64,000 nucleotides of DNA from Moritella sp. 24. Lineage in GTDB: Bacteria > Pseudomonadota > Gammaproteobacteria > Enterobacterales > Moritellaceae. Under the pieces are notes generated by a model. That model made no database searches and was not told the DNA's origin. It was given only the letters and a program-made list of their open reading frames with translations. Within the stretch, counting starts at the first letter, position 1. The number at the start of each line of letters is the position of its first letter. Where the stretch lies: the NCBI RefSeq assembly GCF_018219155.1, contig NZ_CP056123.1, positions 1,037,505 through 1,101,504 on the forward strand, read 5' to 3'. Below, one piece after another: positions 34,335 to 43,776 of the stretch. Position numbers and translations under genes: made by a program.

Positions 34335-36164
34335 TTAAACGATATATAAGGCAATAGCTTTATCTAAGCCTTGTGCTTGACTCGCAACCGAACTGGCAGC
34401 TTGCGCATTTTCATGGGCGATGTGTGAATTTTCACTGGTAATATCACGAATTGAAGTCACGTTACGACCAATCTCATCTGATACCACCGTTTGTTGCTCA
34501 ACAGCTGTTGCGATTTGCGTACTGGTATCCATAATCAGTTGCATATCAGACATGATTTGACCAATTTTAGATTCAGCACTGTCTGCTTGCTCAACACTTA
34601 ATTCACCTTGTTCGTGACAGCGTCCGATATGAAGTACAACCTGACTTGTTTGCTCCTGTAGGGTCGCAATAATACTGGTGATCTCTTCTGTTGATTGACG
34701 CGTTCTTAACGCAAGTGAGCGTACTTCATCTGCCACGACTGCAAAGCCGCGACCTTGCTCTCCCGCTCTTGCCGCTTCAATGGCTGCATTCAGTGCGAGT
34801 AGGTTGGTTTGCTCTGCAATTGAGCGAATAACATCAAGCACAGAACCAATGTTGTCAGACAGTGATGATAAGTTAGCTATCTCACTACTGGTTTTAGATA
34901 AGTCATCAGATAGAACACGAATACGTTCTTTCGTTGCACTCACTTCTGATAGTCCCTCTCTTGCCCCATGATGGCTATTATCCGCATTGCTGGCAGCACT
35001 TTCTGTATTGCCTGCAATTTCTCTAATCGTCGAACCCATTTCGGTTATCGCTGTTGCAACAGCATCGGTTTCGGCTTGCTGACGAGCCATTGCTGTTTCT
35101 GAATCAACACTGCGATCTTGTAATTGACTTGATGCTGAACCAAGTTCATGAACCGCTTCTTTAACGTTACTTACTAGCTCTCTTAAATTTGTTAATAAGT
35201 AATTAAAGTTACCGGCCATCAAAGAGAGTTCATCATTACCTTGTTCATCTGCAACCGCTGTTAAATCATGACTTTTAGCAATGGTGGCCATTAAGTTACT
35301 CAGGCTTTGTATACGGCGTTGGATAGAGTTACTGATTAACCAAGATAGCGTAAGTAAGGCGACGATGACGATGATAACCGCAATCATAATAAGCGTCATG
35401 GTTTGCTGCTGCTGATTGGCTATTTCAATATTAAGTTGCTGACCAACCTCTTTAAATATGCCCTCAACTTGATGTGAGTACCCTCGCATTTCACCGCGTA
35501 GGCCGAGTTCTGGTGTATCACCAATGACATCGTATTGTCTGATGATCTCAGTCATCGTGGCGCGGAAATTGGTATAGCTACTACCAAAATCGAGAGTGAG
35601 TTGTTGGTCATACAACTCAAACTTAGCTTGATATTCAAGGTGGTATTCTTGTTTACCTAATAAAGCGAACATTTTAGCTGTCTGGGCAAGATCTGTCGTG
35701 ATCAAGAGATTGCGGTTGTGTCGGTCTGCAGTTTGTAATAATTGCTTATAGCGATTATTGAGGCGCTTCAGCAATCCTTGTTCAGTACTGAGCCCCAGCG
35801 CTCGATAACTGTTAACTAAAGCTATCATGCTACGGTTGTAATCTTCCATAGAGCTTGGCAAGGTAGCAACACTTGGCACGCTAATATTTAGGTTGGTGAG
35901 CTCGCCTTCTAATTCACGTAACTCCGTTTGAAATAGCGCGTAGTTAGCTTCAAACTTATCGAGGTACTTGGTATCCCGTCGTAGTAAAAAATCCTTTTCA
36001 TTACGGCGTAAATTTAGCAGCGTGACTTCGAGTTGTTTAACATCGGTCGCTGCATGGTTAATATTCATCACTTGTTCATTGGCAACCCACGACATGCCAA
36101 GTACTAGCAGGAGTGCACTAACTGAAATACCAGTAAGGCCTAATAATTTATCTCTGATTTTCAT
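34335..36164 (-). CDS. Methyl-accepting chemotaxis protein
   Basis: A 609-residue transmembrane chemoreceptor. TM1 is at about residues 10-28. A four-helix ligand-binding region (about 30-255, helical bimodular type, with [20 protein letters not shown]) is followed by TM2 at about 257-277 and a HAMP domain. The signalling domain has the conserved hairpin tip [20 protein letters not shown] and [13 protein letters not shown]. It signals to CheA/CheW to steer flagella. There is no C-terminal CheR/CheB-tethering pentapeptide; the protein ends [15 protein letters not shown] precedes the ATG. The ligand is unknown. Confidence 0.93.
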   Translation of the reverse strand: MKIRDKLLGLTGISVSALLLVLGMSWVANEQVMNINHAATDVKQLEVTLLNLRRNEKDFLLRRDTKYLDKFEANYALFQTELRELEGELTNLNISVPSVATLPSSMEDYNRSMIALVNSYRALGLSTEQGLLKRLNNRYKQLLQTADRHNRNLLITTDLAQTAKMFALLGKQEYHLEYQAKFELYDQQLTLDFGSSYTNFRATMTEIIRQYDVIGDTPELGLRGEMRGYSHQVEGIFKEVGQQLNIEIANQQQQTMTLIMIAVIIVIVALLTLSWLISNSIQRRIQSLSNLMATIAKSHDLTAVADEQGNDELSLMAGNFNYLLTNLRELVSNVKEAVHELGSASSQLQDRSVDSETAMARQQAETDAVATAITEMGSTIREIAGNTESAASNADNSHHGAREGLSEVSATKERIRVLSDDLSKTSSEIANLSSLSDNIGSVLDVIRSIAEQTNLLALNAAIEAARAGEQGRGFAVVADEVRSLALRTRQSTEEITSIIATLQEQTSQVVLHIGRCHEQGELSVEQADSAESKIGQIMSDMQLIMDTSTQIATAVEQQTVVSDEIGRNVTSIRDITSENSHIAHENAQAASSVASQAQGLDKAIALYIV

Positions 36165-36378
36165 GTTTAAACATCCTAACTAATTAATATTGCCAACCCT
36201 ATGGCTAGGTCTATATATTCGGCATATTCAGTAATATCTTTAATGAAATATCAGCCTCAGCAGTGCTATATGGATGCTTAAGCTATAAAGATGTTTAAAG
36301 TTAGAAGGTTATAAATTACAAAAGTGAAAATTTATTTTCATAAAGAGACATGATGATGTGTGCCTAGCTTGTCTTTTT

Positions 36379-37059
36379 TTAATCATAACGATTAAATTCG
36401 ATTTCGAATAAACAAGTATCTAGACCCGCGGGTAGATTTAATAATAAGCGGTCGGTATTAAGCTCAAATTCAATTTCATGAAATTGGATCGCATCAAGAA
36501 GATTGAGTTTATCTGCAAATAATAATAATCCAGTACTGACTAGTGTTGCATAATTATATTGCTGTGAGGTTGCATCAGCGGTTTCCATAATCGTTTTAAA
36601 GGTGTCTAAAAAAAGTAAGAGTAGCTGTTCTTGTGAGTTGTCTTTGTAAGATTCTTCAAGTTGAATAAATTGCGAATAGGTGAGTGTGAATTGGTGATCA
36701 AAATTACGGATGTTAATACTCACGGTATCTTCTTTTTTATTATCATTGAAATTGATAAAGCGAGCAAAACTGTCGCTCTTCACATCAATTAAAAAACTGA
36801 CATTGATATCGCGATATGTCGATTTTTTAATTGCGTCAACACTAATACCGTCATCATTTAAAGCACTCACATGATAGTTGAGTATCGCGTTTATTAACTC
36901 ATTTTTATTTACCCCAGCATGCAGCATTTGCTGATATGTATCGGCAAGGTGGATTCCTGCAATGTCTGATGATTGCTTTTGGTAATTATCACTGTTGATG
37001 AAAGAGGCGATCACTTGCTTTGAAAATTCAAAGTCAAAACCATTTAAATGAATAAACAT
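36379..37059 (-). CDS. Uncharacterised soluble protein (226 aa)
   Basis: A 226-residue acidic protein without signal peptide or membrane span. The first half is helical (FSKQVIASFINSDNYQK), the middle is beta-rich (DINVSFLIDV, VSINIRNFDHQFTLTYSQFI) and the end is beta (FHEIEFELNTDRLLLNLP). I do not recognise the family. AAGGAG precedes the ATG. It stands alone between a chemoreceptor and a HopJ-family gene, on the same strand as both but with large gaps. Confidence 0.65.
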   Translation of the reverse strand: MFIHLNGFDFEFSKQVIASFINSDNYQKQSSDIAGIHLADTYQQMLHAGVNKNELINAILNYHVSALNDDGISVDAIKKSTYRDINVSFLIDVKSDSFARFINFNDNKKEDTVSINIRNFDHQFTLTYSQFIQLEESYKDNSQEQLLLLFLDTFKTIMETADATSQQYNYATLVSTGLLLFADKLNLLDAIQFHEIEFELNTDRLLLNLPAGLDTCLFEIEFNRYD

Positions 37060-37297
37060 ATCAACTCCTTGCTAGCAGTTTGCTAAACCGGGGAGAAATA
37101 ACGCAGTTGTTATAAGTATAACGGGTTATGTTTAGTTAGTAAGATAGATTAATCATTGTGAATTAAGTGAGATAAAAGAGTGTTAATTTAGAAAATGGTG
37201 AGCAATAAAGATAGGGTATTCATTGTTATATAACATGAGAAAATGAGCAGAGAAAGTAAGGATTTCTCTGCGTCAGCTTAATGTGTATTAATTCACA

Positions 37298-37639
37298 TTA
37301 TTTTAATTTTAGTGGTAGCGTTTCAAATTGAATGCCAGACCAGCCTGTGCGCATGAAATAACGGATGTTGGCATGATCATCACCATCTGGGTTATTTAGT
37401 ACGTCATCACGGTAATAAGCACCGAAACATTCTAGCATTTGCTGCTTAGTGAATTTGTTTAAACGACCTAATGCAAATAATTTGCATGAGCCTGTATTTT
37501 CTGTTGCTTCGTTTACTAGGTAGCCATTGTAAAATTTAGTGGGAGTGAAATCATAGCTTGCATCAATAACAGCAATGACATCATCGAACTGAATAGTAGT
37601 TGGCTGTGCTGTTAGTTTGTTTAAAAAATCATTTAACAT
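37298..37639 (-). CDS. HopJ type III effector family protein
   Basis: A 113-residue protein. The family pattern is clear along the whole length: IQFDDVIAVIDASYDFTPTK, FYNGYLVNEATENTGSCKLF, MLECFGAYYRDDVL and HANIRYFMRTGWSGIQF. Although named after a Pseudomonas effector, this small family is widespread in free-living marine bacteria without type III secretion and has no settled function. I chose ATG 37639 because GGGA lies upstream; an earlier in-frame ATG at 37651 has no ribosome site. Confidence 0.88.
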   Translation of the reverse strand: MLNDFLNKLTAQPTTIQFDDVIAVIDASYDFTPTKFYNGYLVNEATENTGSCKLFALGRLNKFTKQQMLECFGAYYRDDVLNNPDGDDHANIRYFMRTGWSGIQFETLPLKLK

Positions 37640-37868
37640 GGAGTGTCCCATTAATTTAAAGTATTTGCTATCTTCCCCTAATTTATCATAAATGTTAGTT
37701 AAATGAGTAATAATTTACCAATTAGTTTCAATGTTCACCTATTTATACCAAAAAAACAGAATGATATGGTACGCTTTCTCACTCAAATTGTGATTTTTTT
37801 GTGATAAGTCAAACCTAGTATTTGATGTATGCTTTACTTAGAAATAAGCGGTAATAAAAGGACTGATT

Positions 37869-38411
37869 ATGGTCATAGATCTAGTTGAACAATTTAGGAA
37901 AGTAATTAAAGGAAATATAGAGGGGTTAGATCAAGGTGTCGCCTTACTGACTTCGATGACAAACGAACAGTATTGTATGTGCGCAAAACCTTATATTAAT
38001 AGCAGTATTGGTGAACACTTACGCCATGTATTGGATCTCTATTATGCGCTAAAAAGTAATGTCGATATGATTGATTATGATATGCGTCGTCGTGGTGCGT
38101 TAGTTGAATCTTGTCGTATGACTGGTTTGTCTGAATTAGAACAAGTTAAAACTTGGCTACTCACATTAGACCCAGATATGATGAATAATAAAGTGATCAT
38201 GTCTACAGAAGTGTCTGTGGTTGATACGTTAGTCGTACAGGTCGAAACATCATTAATTCGTGAGTTGATATTTGTCAGTATGCATGCCATTCACCATTAT
38301 GCGTTAATGGATGTATCTGCTAAATTCTGTGATTTTGATACGCCGAAAAATATGGGGTTTGCTCCTGCAACACTCACGGCGTTAAGGAATGATTCATCAT
38401 GTGTACAGTAA
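37869..38411 (+). CDS. DinB-like metal-binding four-helix protein
   Basis: A 180-residue protein of the DinB/YfiT-like fold. The metal-site histidines are likely those in SIGEHLRHVLDLYYAL (about residue 50) and SMHAIHHYALMDV (about residue 140), the usual three-His arrangement. Such proteins are often thiol-dependent transferases. The last 13 bases overlap the start of the NRDE-family gene, so they are probably translated as a pair. Confidence 0.8.
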   Translation: MVIDLVEQFRKVIKGNIEGLDQGVALLTSMTNEQYCMCAKPYINSSIGEHLRHVLDLYYALKSNVDMIDYDMRRRGALVESCRMTGLSELEQVKTWLLTLDPDMMNNKVIMSTEVSVVDTLVVQVETSLIRELIFVSMHAIHHYALMDVSAKFCDFDTPKNMGFAPATLTALRNDSSCVQ

Positions 38412-39268
38412 GTTGGTTGTTGGCAAATGATGGTTATCAGGTTTTCTTTAATCGAGATGAACAAAAGGGACGGGCATTAGCGCATTCACCTAAATACTTT
38501 AATGATCTTGGGATCAAATATTTAATGCCTGTAGACCCTGTTGGTGGGGGAAGTTGGATCGCGATGAATCAATCTGGTTTATCGATATGCTTACTGAACT
38601 ATTATCAAGAAAAGCCCCCCGAGAAAGATTTAATCAGTCGTGGTTTATTAGTTAAGTCATTAGTGAGCCATACCTCGTTGACTAAGATCCGTTATGCACT
38701 AAATAAGCTGCCTCTACAGCGTTATGCTGCATTTACATTGTTGGTATTTCCAAGTCACTTAACGGCGCAAACAGGTGATGTTTATGCGGTACGTTGGGAT
38801 GGTCATGCGTTAACAACAATAAAGGCGATATCACCTATGGTGTCATCATCTGTTGCCTTGACTGAAGTGACAAATTATCGAGAAGATCACCATAATTCGA
38901 TTTTATTACAGCATCAGGTTTTGTTTTCCGGAGAAGGTTGTAATGATGATATTGAAGCGAAAGAACCCCTTATTTTAACTGACGTTGATCCCGTTGAAGA
39001 CAGCATTATTGAATTGACGAATCAGCGCTGCATTGATGATAAAAATAGCGTAGCACTCACGCGATTCCATGCCAGTCATGAACCGTCACCGTCTTATCTC
39101 TCTGTTTGTATGCATAGAGAGGATGCGCACACAGTCAGTTTTACGCATCTTATTGCGACGCGTAAGCAGCTTAAAATGAACTATGTTTGTGGTTGTCCGT
39201 GTTCATCTAAGCAACATAAGTCTTACGCTTTGTATCCACAGCGAGAAACTTACGTCGAAGTTGTTTGA
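38399..39268 (+). CDS. NRDE/TANGO2-family protein
   Basis: A 289-residue protein beginning MCTVSWLLANDGYQVFFNRDE. It has the N-terminal Cys-Thr pair (a potential Ntn-type nucleophile after Met removal) and the NRDE motif at about residues 18-21 that names the family. GGGSWIAMNQSGLSICLLNYY follows the family pattern. The C-terminal region carries a cysteine cluster (YVCGCPCSSKQHKSY). Relatives of TANGO2 have been linked to haem handling and lipid metabolism; the bacterial role is unclear. Its start overlaps the DinB-like gene by 13 bp. Confidence 0.8.
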   Translation: MCTVSWLLANDGYQVFFNRDEQKGRALAHSPKYFNDLGIKYLMPVDPVGGGSWIAMNQSGLSICLLNYYQEKPPEKDLISRGLLVKSLVSHTSLTKIRYALNKLPLQRYAAFTLLVFPSHLTAQTGDVYAVRWDGHALTTIKAISPMVSSSVALTEVTNYREDHHNSILLQHQVLFSGEGCNDDIEAKEPLILTDVDPVEDSIIELTNQRCIDDKNSVALTRFHASHEPSPSYLSVCMHREDAHTVSFTHLIATRKQLKMNYVCGCPCSSKQHKSYALYPQRETYVEVV

Positions 39269-39313
39269 TATAGATATTAATGGCTCGCTAAGGCGATTAG
39301 CTGCTAACTAAAT

Positions 39314-39349
39314 CAAAGCCGTATTACCTTGAAAGGTGATAAGGCTTTG
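39314..39349. terminator. Bidirectional hairpin between NRDE gene and MFS gene
   Basis: A long imperfect stem runs from CAAAGCC at 39314 to GGCTTTG ending at 39349, with further pairing inside and G-T wobbles, followed by a T-rich stretch. It lies between convergent genes. Confidence 0.7.
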
Positions 39350-39405
39350 TTGTTTATGCACCTGTTGCTGTAGCGAGTTCAGGAACGGTTATAATGCGAG
39401 ATATG

Positions 39406-40581
39406 TTATGAGCTTAAAACATTGTTGTTTACCGGTGTACTGGTTTGTTGGTAAAGCACATAAACAATAATGAGTGGTAATACACCCCAGTAAATTTGGC
39501 TTAAGCTGAATACTGTAAGGTTAAGCGTTACGGTTAACGCAGTAAAAAAGAGGACAATACCAAGTTGAGAATAAAGACTCTTGCTGACTAAATAGTGATA
39601 ATTTGCCTGCTGTTTTGCTTTGTCGTAAAAACGTTTATTAAAATACAAACGAAATAACGCTGTCGCAAATGCAATACTGAGCAAACCTAAACCGATTGCA
39701 AAACTGCCCCAATCTGGAGATATCCAACCACGCATCAGCCAACCACCAAGATAAAGTAATGTTGCTACTTGGTATAATCGATATTGTGATTGTTTATCGA
39801 TAGTATTTTTAATGAAATAAAAGATGAATGCTAATGCCAGAGAGAGTGCTATTACCGTTAAGCTAAATTGGCTGGTATCACTGTTGGTTAAATGGAAAAT
39901 ACTCACTACCCATAAGTAGCTTTCAAGGTATAAAAAAGGCCCATCAACCAGAAAAACTATTTTATCTCGAATACTAATATTAGATTTAGCCTGCTGGTGG
40001 TCACTGCGTTCATAAACGAATGTCTGTGTTGTGAGTGAGGTAAATGCCATTACACAGAAAGCTAGAGCCGCTATTATGCTTAACGTAAAGATAACCCAAG
40101 GTTGTGTTTGCATAAAATAGCCACCAAACAAGATCCCCAGTTTTAAGCTCAGTCCTAATATAAGTTGTAAATTACCAAATAATCGACCGGTATTATTACT
40201 GCCACTGATGCTGTTGAAGAGAACACGCTGCATCATCCAATAGCTGCAATTAAATAATCCGTTCAGCAAACCCAGTATCATTAAGTGCGTATCGGCGACA
40301 TGAAATAACGCGATATAAATGAGACTGATCTCTAAAACGAAAGAGAGAGCAATGAGTGTGCGCCAGTACCCTCGAATGAATAAATGGTGCCATCCCCATA
40401 ACGCCAAAATATAACCAACACCAGTCCAAGCGATAAACTCAGTGAGTGGGGCCAGCGTTTGATATTGCAGCCAAATAAGAATGGGAAGATAGAAGGGCAG
40501 CAAGCCAATCACAAAGCTGTGAATGGCTGAGAACAAAGTAAAATAGCTGGCAGGTGCCAGCGTCGGTACGGAGCGAGACAT
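39406..40581 (-). CDS. MFS-type transporter, last gene of the ATP-grasp operon
   Basis: A 391-residue inner-membrane protein with about 12 hydrophobic spans and a central hydrophilic loop (YERSDHQQAKSNISIRDK), the major facilitator layout. The classic MFS loop 2-3 motif is not obvious, so it may belong to a divergent subfamily. Its ATG overlaps the stop of the ATP-grasp gene by one base, giving tight coupling. By context it probably exports (or imports the precursor of) whatever the ATP-grasp pair makes; that is inference. Confidence 0.75.
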   Translation of the reverse strand: MSRSVPTLAPASYFTLFSAIHSFVIGLLPFYLPILIWLQYQTLAPLTEFIAWTGVGYILALWGWHHLFIRGYWRTLIALSFVLEISLIYIALFHVADTHLMILGLLNGLFNCSYWMMQRVLFNSISGSNNTGRLFGNLQLILGLSLKLGILFGGYFMQTQPWVIFTLSIIAALAFCVMAFTSLTTQTFVYERSDHQQAKSNISIRDKIVFLVDGPFLYLESYLWVVSIFHLTNSDTSQFSLTVIALSLALAFIFYFIKNTIDKQSQYRLYQVATLLYLGGWLMRGWISPDWGSFAIGLGLLSIAFATALFRLYFNKRFYDKAKQQANYHYLVSKSLYSQLGIVLFFTALTVTLNLTVFSLSQIYWGVLPLIIVYVLYQQTSTPVNNNVLSS

Positions 40582-41489
40582 TAGAATATGTCTGCTTGTT
40601 GATTTGTTGAGACCGTAATTAAACCAAGGTGCTCAGAGAGATCATCTGCTTGTCCATAACGTGGGAAGTTATGCATATTTAGATAAGGGCGCGAGTTTAC
40701 TTCGAGGAAGATTAACTTTTGCTCACGCGCATCATGTTCAATACCTTGTTCCATGATCACATCGATACCTAAAATTTCGGCATCAAACAGGTCTAATACC
40801 TTTGCAAATAATTCATTATTATAAGCAGGGATAAGATCACGTTGTATTGTTTCAACGACACCACCGGGTGCTAGGGATATACGATAAAACAGTTCAACTT
40901 GTTGTTCAGTATCTGGGATCGAAGATAATGTTAAACCTTGTTTTGCAAGATAATTAATTGTTTGCTTACCTTGTGAAATAGGATTGTTACACGGGTATAA
41001 TCCCATTTTTTCACGCACGTTATTTTCTGTGTTTATCAAGGTGCTGATTGTGTTTACGCCGTCACCTTTTACAAATGCAGGGTAGCGTTGTAAAACAGAG
41101 ATAACACCTGACTTCGTAATTACGACGCGATAATTTTTACCTTGTAGGTACTGTTCAACGACTGTTGTTGGCCACCATAATTTAGCAAAAAAGATAGCAC
41201 GCCAAAGTTCTTTATAATTACGGATAGGAAAATGGCTACCACGAGAGAAACCACTTACATTCGGTTTGATGACTAATGGAAAACCATGTTCTTTCGCAAA
41301 TTTAACCGCAGTGAAAGGATTAAAAAAGATCGCGCCTTGAGCATGAGGAATATTCCCTTCAGCAAATTTATCACGAGCTTGTTTTTTAGAGCGGCAACCG
41401 CGGCGAACTTCAAGGCTGTTATAATTGCTGCAACCGCCCATGAATTTGCTACTGATCCATTTGTAGATTACTTGTTTTATTAGTTTCAT
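40581..41489 (-). CDS. ATP-grasp ligase, cyanophycin-synthetase-like
   Basis: A 302-residue ATP-grasp enzyme. Landmarks are an N-terminal region with SKKQARDKFAEGNIPHAQGAI, the nucleotide-binding lysine in FPLVIKPNVSGFSRGS (about residue 74) and VVEQYLQGKNYRVVI. AFVKGDGVNTISTLI resembles the KGDG-x-x-x-x-x-x-LI motif of cyanophycin synthetase and GshF. The Mg-binding EVN is in IFLEVNSRPYLNMHN. Such enzymes join a carboxylate to an amine via acyl phosphate. The Mur-ligase half of true cyanophycin synthetase is missing. Its start overlaps the upstream ATP-grasp gene by 41 bp. The product is unknown. Confidence 0.8.
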   Translation of the reverse strand: MKLIKQVIYKWISSKFMGGCSNYNSLEVRRGCRSKKQARDKFAEGNIPHAQGAIFFNPFTAVKFAKEHGFPLVIKPNVSGFSRGSHFPIRNYKELWRAIFFAKLWWPTTVVEQYLQGKNYRVVITKSGVISVLQRYPAFVKGDGVNTISTLINTENNVREKMGLYPCNNPISQGKQTINYLAKQGLTLSSIPDTEQQVELFYRISLAPGGVVETIQRDLIPAYNNELFAKVLDLFDAEILGIDVIMEQGIEHDAREQKLIFLEVNSRPYLNMHNFPRYGQADDLSEHLGLITVSTNQQADIF

Positions 41490-42321
41490 CTTGATTCAAA
41501 ATCCTTGTATGACGACCCCGTTTGGCGGCGATCAACTTATTAAAAAATATACCTTGCGTTACTTTTGTGCTGTTTAGCTGTTGCGCTAATTGAGCAAGAG
41601 AATGCGTGGTTTTATACAGTAACTGGTATTTCTGCAATCGGGTCAAGTTGTAGCTTAATAGACTTAAAGGCATCGGGACGTAGAGATTAACCTCGACTAA
41701 TTTAAACTGTCGTTGTAGCAGTTCCACCAATGAATCTGCTTTTAAACTATATCGTGCAATCGTAAAGTCACCCATACGACTTAACTCTTGCCACAAGGCT
41801 TGTTGCTCTGTGGAAGAGAGCTGTTCTGTAATATCCTGATATTGGGTTTCGGTATTATAAATACCATTAACCGGAAATTTATCAGTGCTGCTGTTAATGA
41901 CCTGCGTTATCGACATGACCGAAAATTGATTGGCTTGTTGAGGATCTTTAACAACAAATACTTCAAATTCAATACTGCCTGTTGCTGCCTCTTGAATTAA
42001 ATAGTTTTGAACCTGATAACCAGGGCTTTCTCGTAATGCTTTAAGCTCAGCATAATTATGGATACAGCTGACGCCTGTTGAATTTTGTCCCCATTCTGGT
42101 TTTGCGAATACAGGATAATGTTCAGGCAGTACGTCAGTGTTGTCAATATACTGATTTAAACGCCATTCAACAGGTGTAATGGCATCTAAATCTTGCTTTG
42201 AGAATATCTTTTTTGTGTTATTAAAATACCGAGCGTTAAGCTGAAAGTAACGCCATGGGATAGTCAGAAAGCGAAAGCAAAATACGAGATAATGTAATAT
42301 TAATAATCCACGTATAATCAT
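41449..42321 (-). CDS. Second ATP-grasp-like protein
   Basis: A 290-residue protein with a hydrophobic N-terminal helix (about residues 5-25, LLILHYLVFCFRFLTI) that may anchor it to the membrane. The ATP-grasp core has VFAKPEWGQNSTGV (lysine about residue 72), YLIQEAATGSIEFEVFVV and the metal-binding FKLVEVNLYVPMP. It is divergent from its neighbour but of the same fold, suggesting two consecutive ligation steps or a heterodimer. It ends inside the next ATP-grasp gene (41-bp overlap) and begins 4 bp after the DoxX-like gene. Confidence 0.72.
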   Translation of the reverse strand: MIIRGLLILHYLVFCFRFLTIPWRYFQLNARYFNNTKKIFSKQDLDAITPVEWRLNQYIDNTDVLPEHYPVFAKPEWGQNSTGVSCIHNYAELKALRESPGYQVQNYLIQEAATGSIEFEVFVVKDPQQANQFSVMSITQVINSSTDKFPVNGIYNTETQYQDITEQLSSTEQQALWQELSRMGDFTIARYSLKADSLVELLQRQFKLVEVNLYVPMPLSLLSYNLTRLQKYQLLYKTTHSLAQLAQQLNSTKVTQGIFFNKLIAAKRGRHTRILNQDETNKTSNLQMDQ

Positions 42322-42325
42322 ATGA

Positions 42326-42829
42326 TTACTCTGCTTTAATTAATTTTAAGTTAATAGCGCATAACACTAAGCCTAAAATTAAGATTGAAAATGCTGCCAT
42401 GAATAATGAACCGCCATCACTTTTACCTTCATGTAGTACTTCAATTCCCAGTGGTGTAAACAGGTGGAAAAATACGGCTCCGGCCATAATACCTGAAGAT
42501 ACTAACCCACCGACTGCGTGTATTTTTGAACGTAATATTGCGCTACTTTGACCTGACATTTTATCTTTTACTAACAAAACTAAAGGACTGAGTAATAGTA
42601 AACTTGTTGCTAACTCCGCACTACCCACAACAATAGCACCGTATTGAGCAAAGAAAGAGCCTAAATCGACAGATAAGGTCGTTGCCATCCACGAACCGAT
42701 TGTAGAGAAAATATGCATTGTATCTGGGTGGCCAGAAAACTTATACGGGATAGATGTGAGAAAAACCTTTGCTATCCATAGAACGATAATCCAGCTCACT
42801 GCAGTGTAAATACGTTTTTGTGTTGGCAT
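42326..42829 (-). CDS. DoxX-like membrane protein
   Basis: A 167-residue protein with four predicted membrane spans. The N-terminal WIAKVFLTSIPYKFSGHPDT and GSAELATSLLLLSPL follow the DoxX/DoxD-like pattern, as does the FHLFTPLGIEVLHEGKSDGG loop. Members act with oxidoreductases in respiratory or thiol chemistry, but most are uncharacterised. AAAGGAC precedes the ATG. It is second in the YHS/DoxX/ATP-grasp/MFS operon. Confidence 0.75.
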   Translation of the reverse strand: MPTQKRIYTAVSWIIVLWIAKVFLTSIPYKFSGHPDTMHIFSTIGSWMATTLSVDLGSFFAQYGAIVVGSAELATSLLLLSPLVLLVKDKMSGQSSAILRSKIHAVGGLVSSGIMAGAVFFHLFTPLGIEVLHEGKSDGGSLFMAAFSILILGLVLCAINLKLIKAE

Positions 42830-42880
42830 ATTAAGAGTCCTTTTAATTATATTTTATAGTATCACTCAGTTTATTATTCT

Positions 42881-43324
42881 TTAGTTTAATACGTTAGGCC
42901 AGTTTTGGTTTGCTTTTTCTATGAAATCTAGTTTGTTTTCTAACCATTGGTTTTTAATATCGGCGCTGTAGTTTAAATAAAGCTTACCGTCTTCAATTGT
43001 CCACTGTGTCGGATCTGAAGATGCGGTATCATTATTCGCTACTGCATAGGCACAATAACCACCGTATTGTGGTGCATATTTTTCAGGATCTTGTTTGAAT
43101 AAAGCAAGGTGTTGGCTGTTACTAAAATACCAATCTTCACCTTTATATTCGAAACTGAATTTTTTTAAACCTTTAACTGCTTTTGATTGGGTGAAATAAG
43201 CAACGGTATCGTAGCCACTTACCGCTTCACTGCTAAAATAACCTGTATAAATAGGCGCTTTTGCAAAACTGTTAAATGAGAATACTAGGCTGCTGATAAC
43301 TAATAATTTTATTATATATTTCAT
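42881..43324 (-). CDS. Exported YHS-domain protein
   Basis: A 147-residue protein with a signal peptide ending SFAKA. The YHS-like core is VSGYDTVAYFTQSKAVKG, followed by FSFEYKGEDWYFSNSQHLAL and FKQDPEKYAPQYGGYCAYAV. YHS domains are linked to metal binding in several contexts. The single Cys in GGYCAYAV is typical of this periplasmic subfamily. It is the first gene of the operon leading to the two ATP-grasp enzymes. Confidence 0.85.
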   Translation of the reverse strand: MKYIIKLLVISSLVFSFNSFAKAPIYTGYFSSEAVSGYDTVAYFTQSKAVKGLKKFSFEYKGEDWYFSNSQHLALFKQDPEKYAPQYGGYCAYAVANNDTASSDPTQWTIEDGKLYLNYSADIKNQWLENKLDFIEKANQNWPNVLN

Positions 43325-43515
43325 CTCGGTTCATCCTGCTGCGTTGAGTTGATCTAGTTATGTATGTACTAGGTGTTGTATATACTATAGCGGTAATTAG
43401 ATTTATAATTATCACGAAGTTATCACAATTTAATAGCAAAAAAGAACACTGTGTTTATTTTTGCTCTGTTCGTATCCACTCTTTATTGTTTATAGTTTTT
43501 ATTAAAGGTAGTTTT

Positions 43516-43758
43516 ATGGATTTTTATACATTGGCCTTAGGTCTATTTATGTTGTGCCATGGTAGTTATATTTTATTAACGCGAGCGAAAGCAAAACATC
43601 AAAAAGCGCGTTTAGACTTTATGATTAAAGCACTAGGTCGACCATTTGGTTTTACCATTTATTCTCTTATTTATGTCATCCTACCAATTGGTTTTGGTGC
43701 ATATATATCGTACGCAGGTATCAATAATGTGCCCCTGAGCGCATTATTTGCTGGTTAA
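43516..43758 (+). CDS. Small two-span membrane protein (80 aa)
   Basis: An 80-residue protein, MDFYTLALGLFMLCHGSYIL then a basic loop with RAKAKHQKARLDFMIKALGR, then a second span, TIYSLIYVILPIGFGAYISY. I chose ATG 43516, preceded by AAAGGTAG. A start at 43360 would add 52 residues of poor quality that run into the divergent promoter region. The family is not recognised. It lies 18 bp upstream of the DUF2913-like gene and probably shares its transcript. Confidence 0.65.
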   Translation: MDFYTLALGLFMLCHGSYILLTRAKAKHQKARLDFMIKALGRPFGFTIYSLIYVILPIGFGAYISYAGINNVPLSALFAG

Positions 43759-43776
43759 AAGTTTTTAGGAACAAAC

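Noticed and set aside
40581..42321. Graspetide-type RiPP cluster built on the ATP-grasp pair
   Set aside because: No short precursor gene with a repeated core was found in or beside the operon, and no protease/ABC exporter is present.
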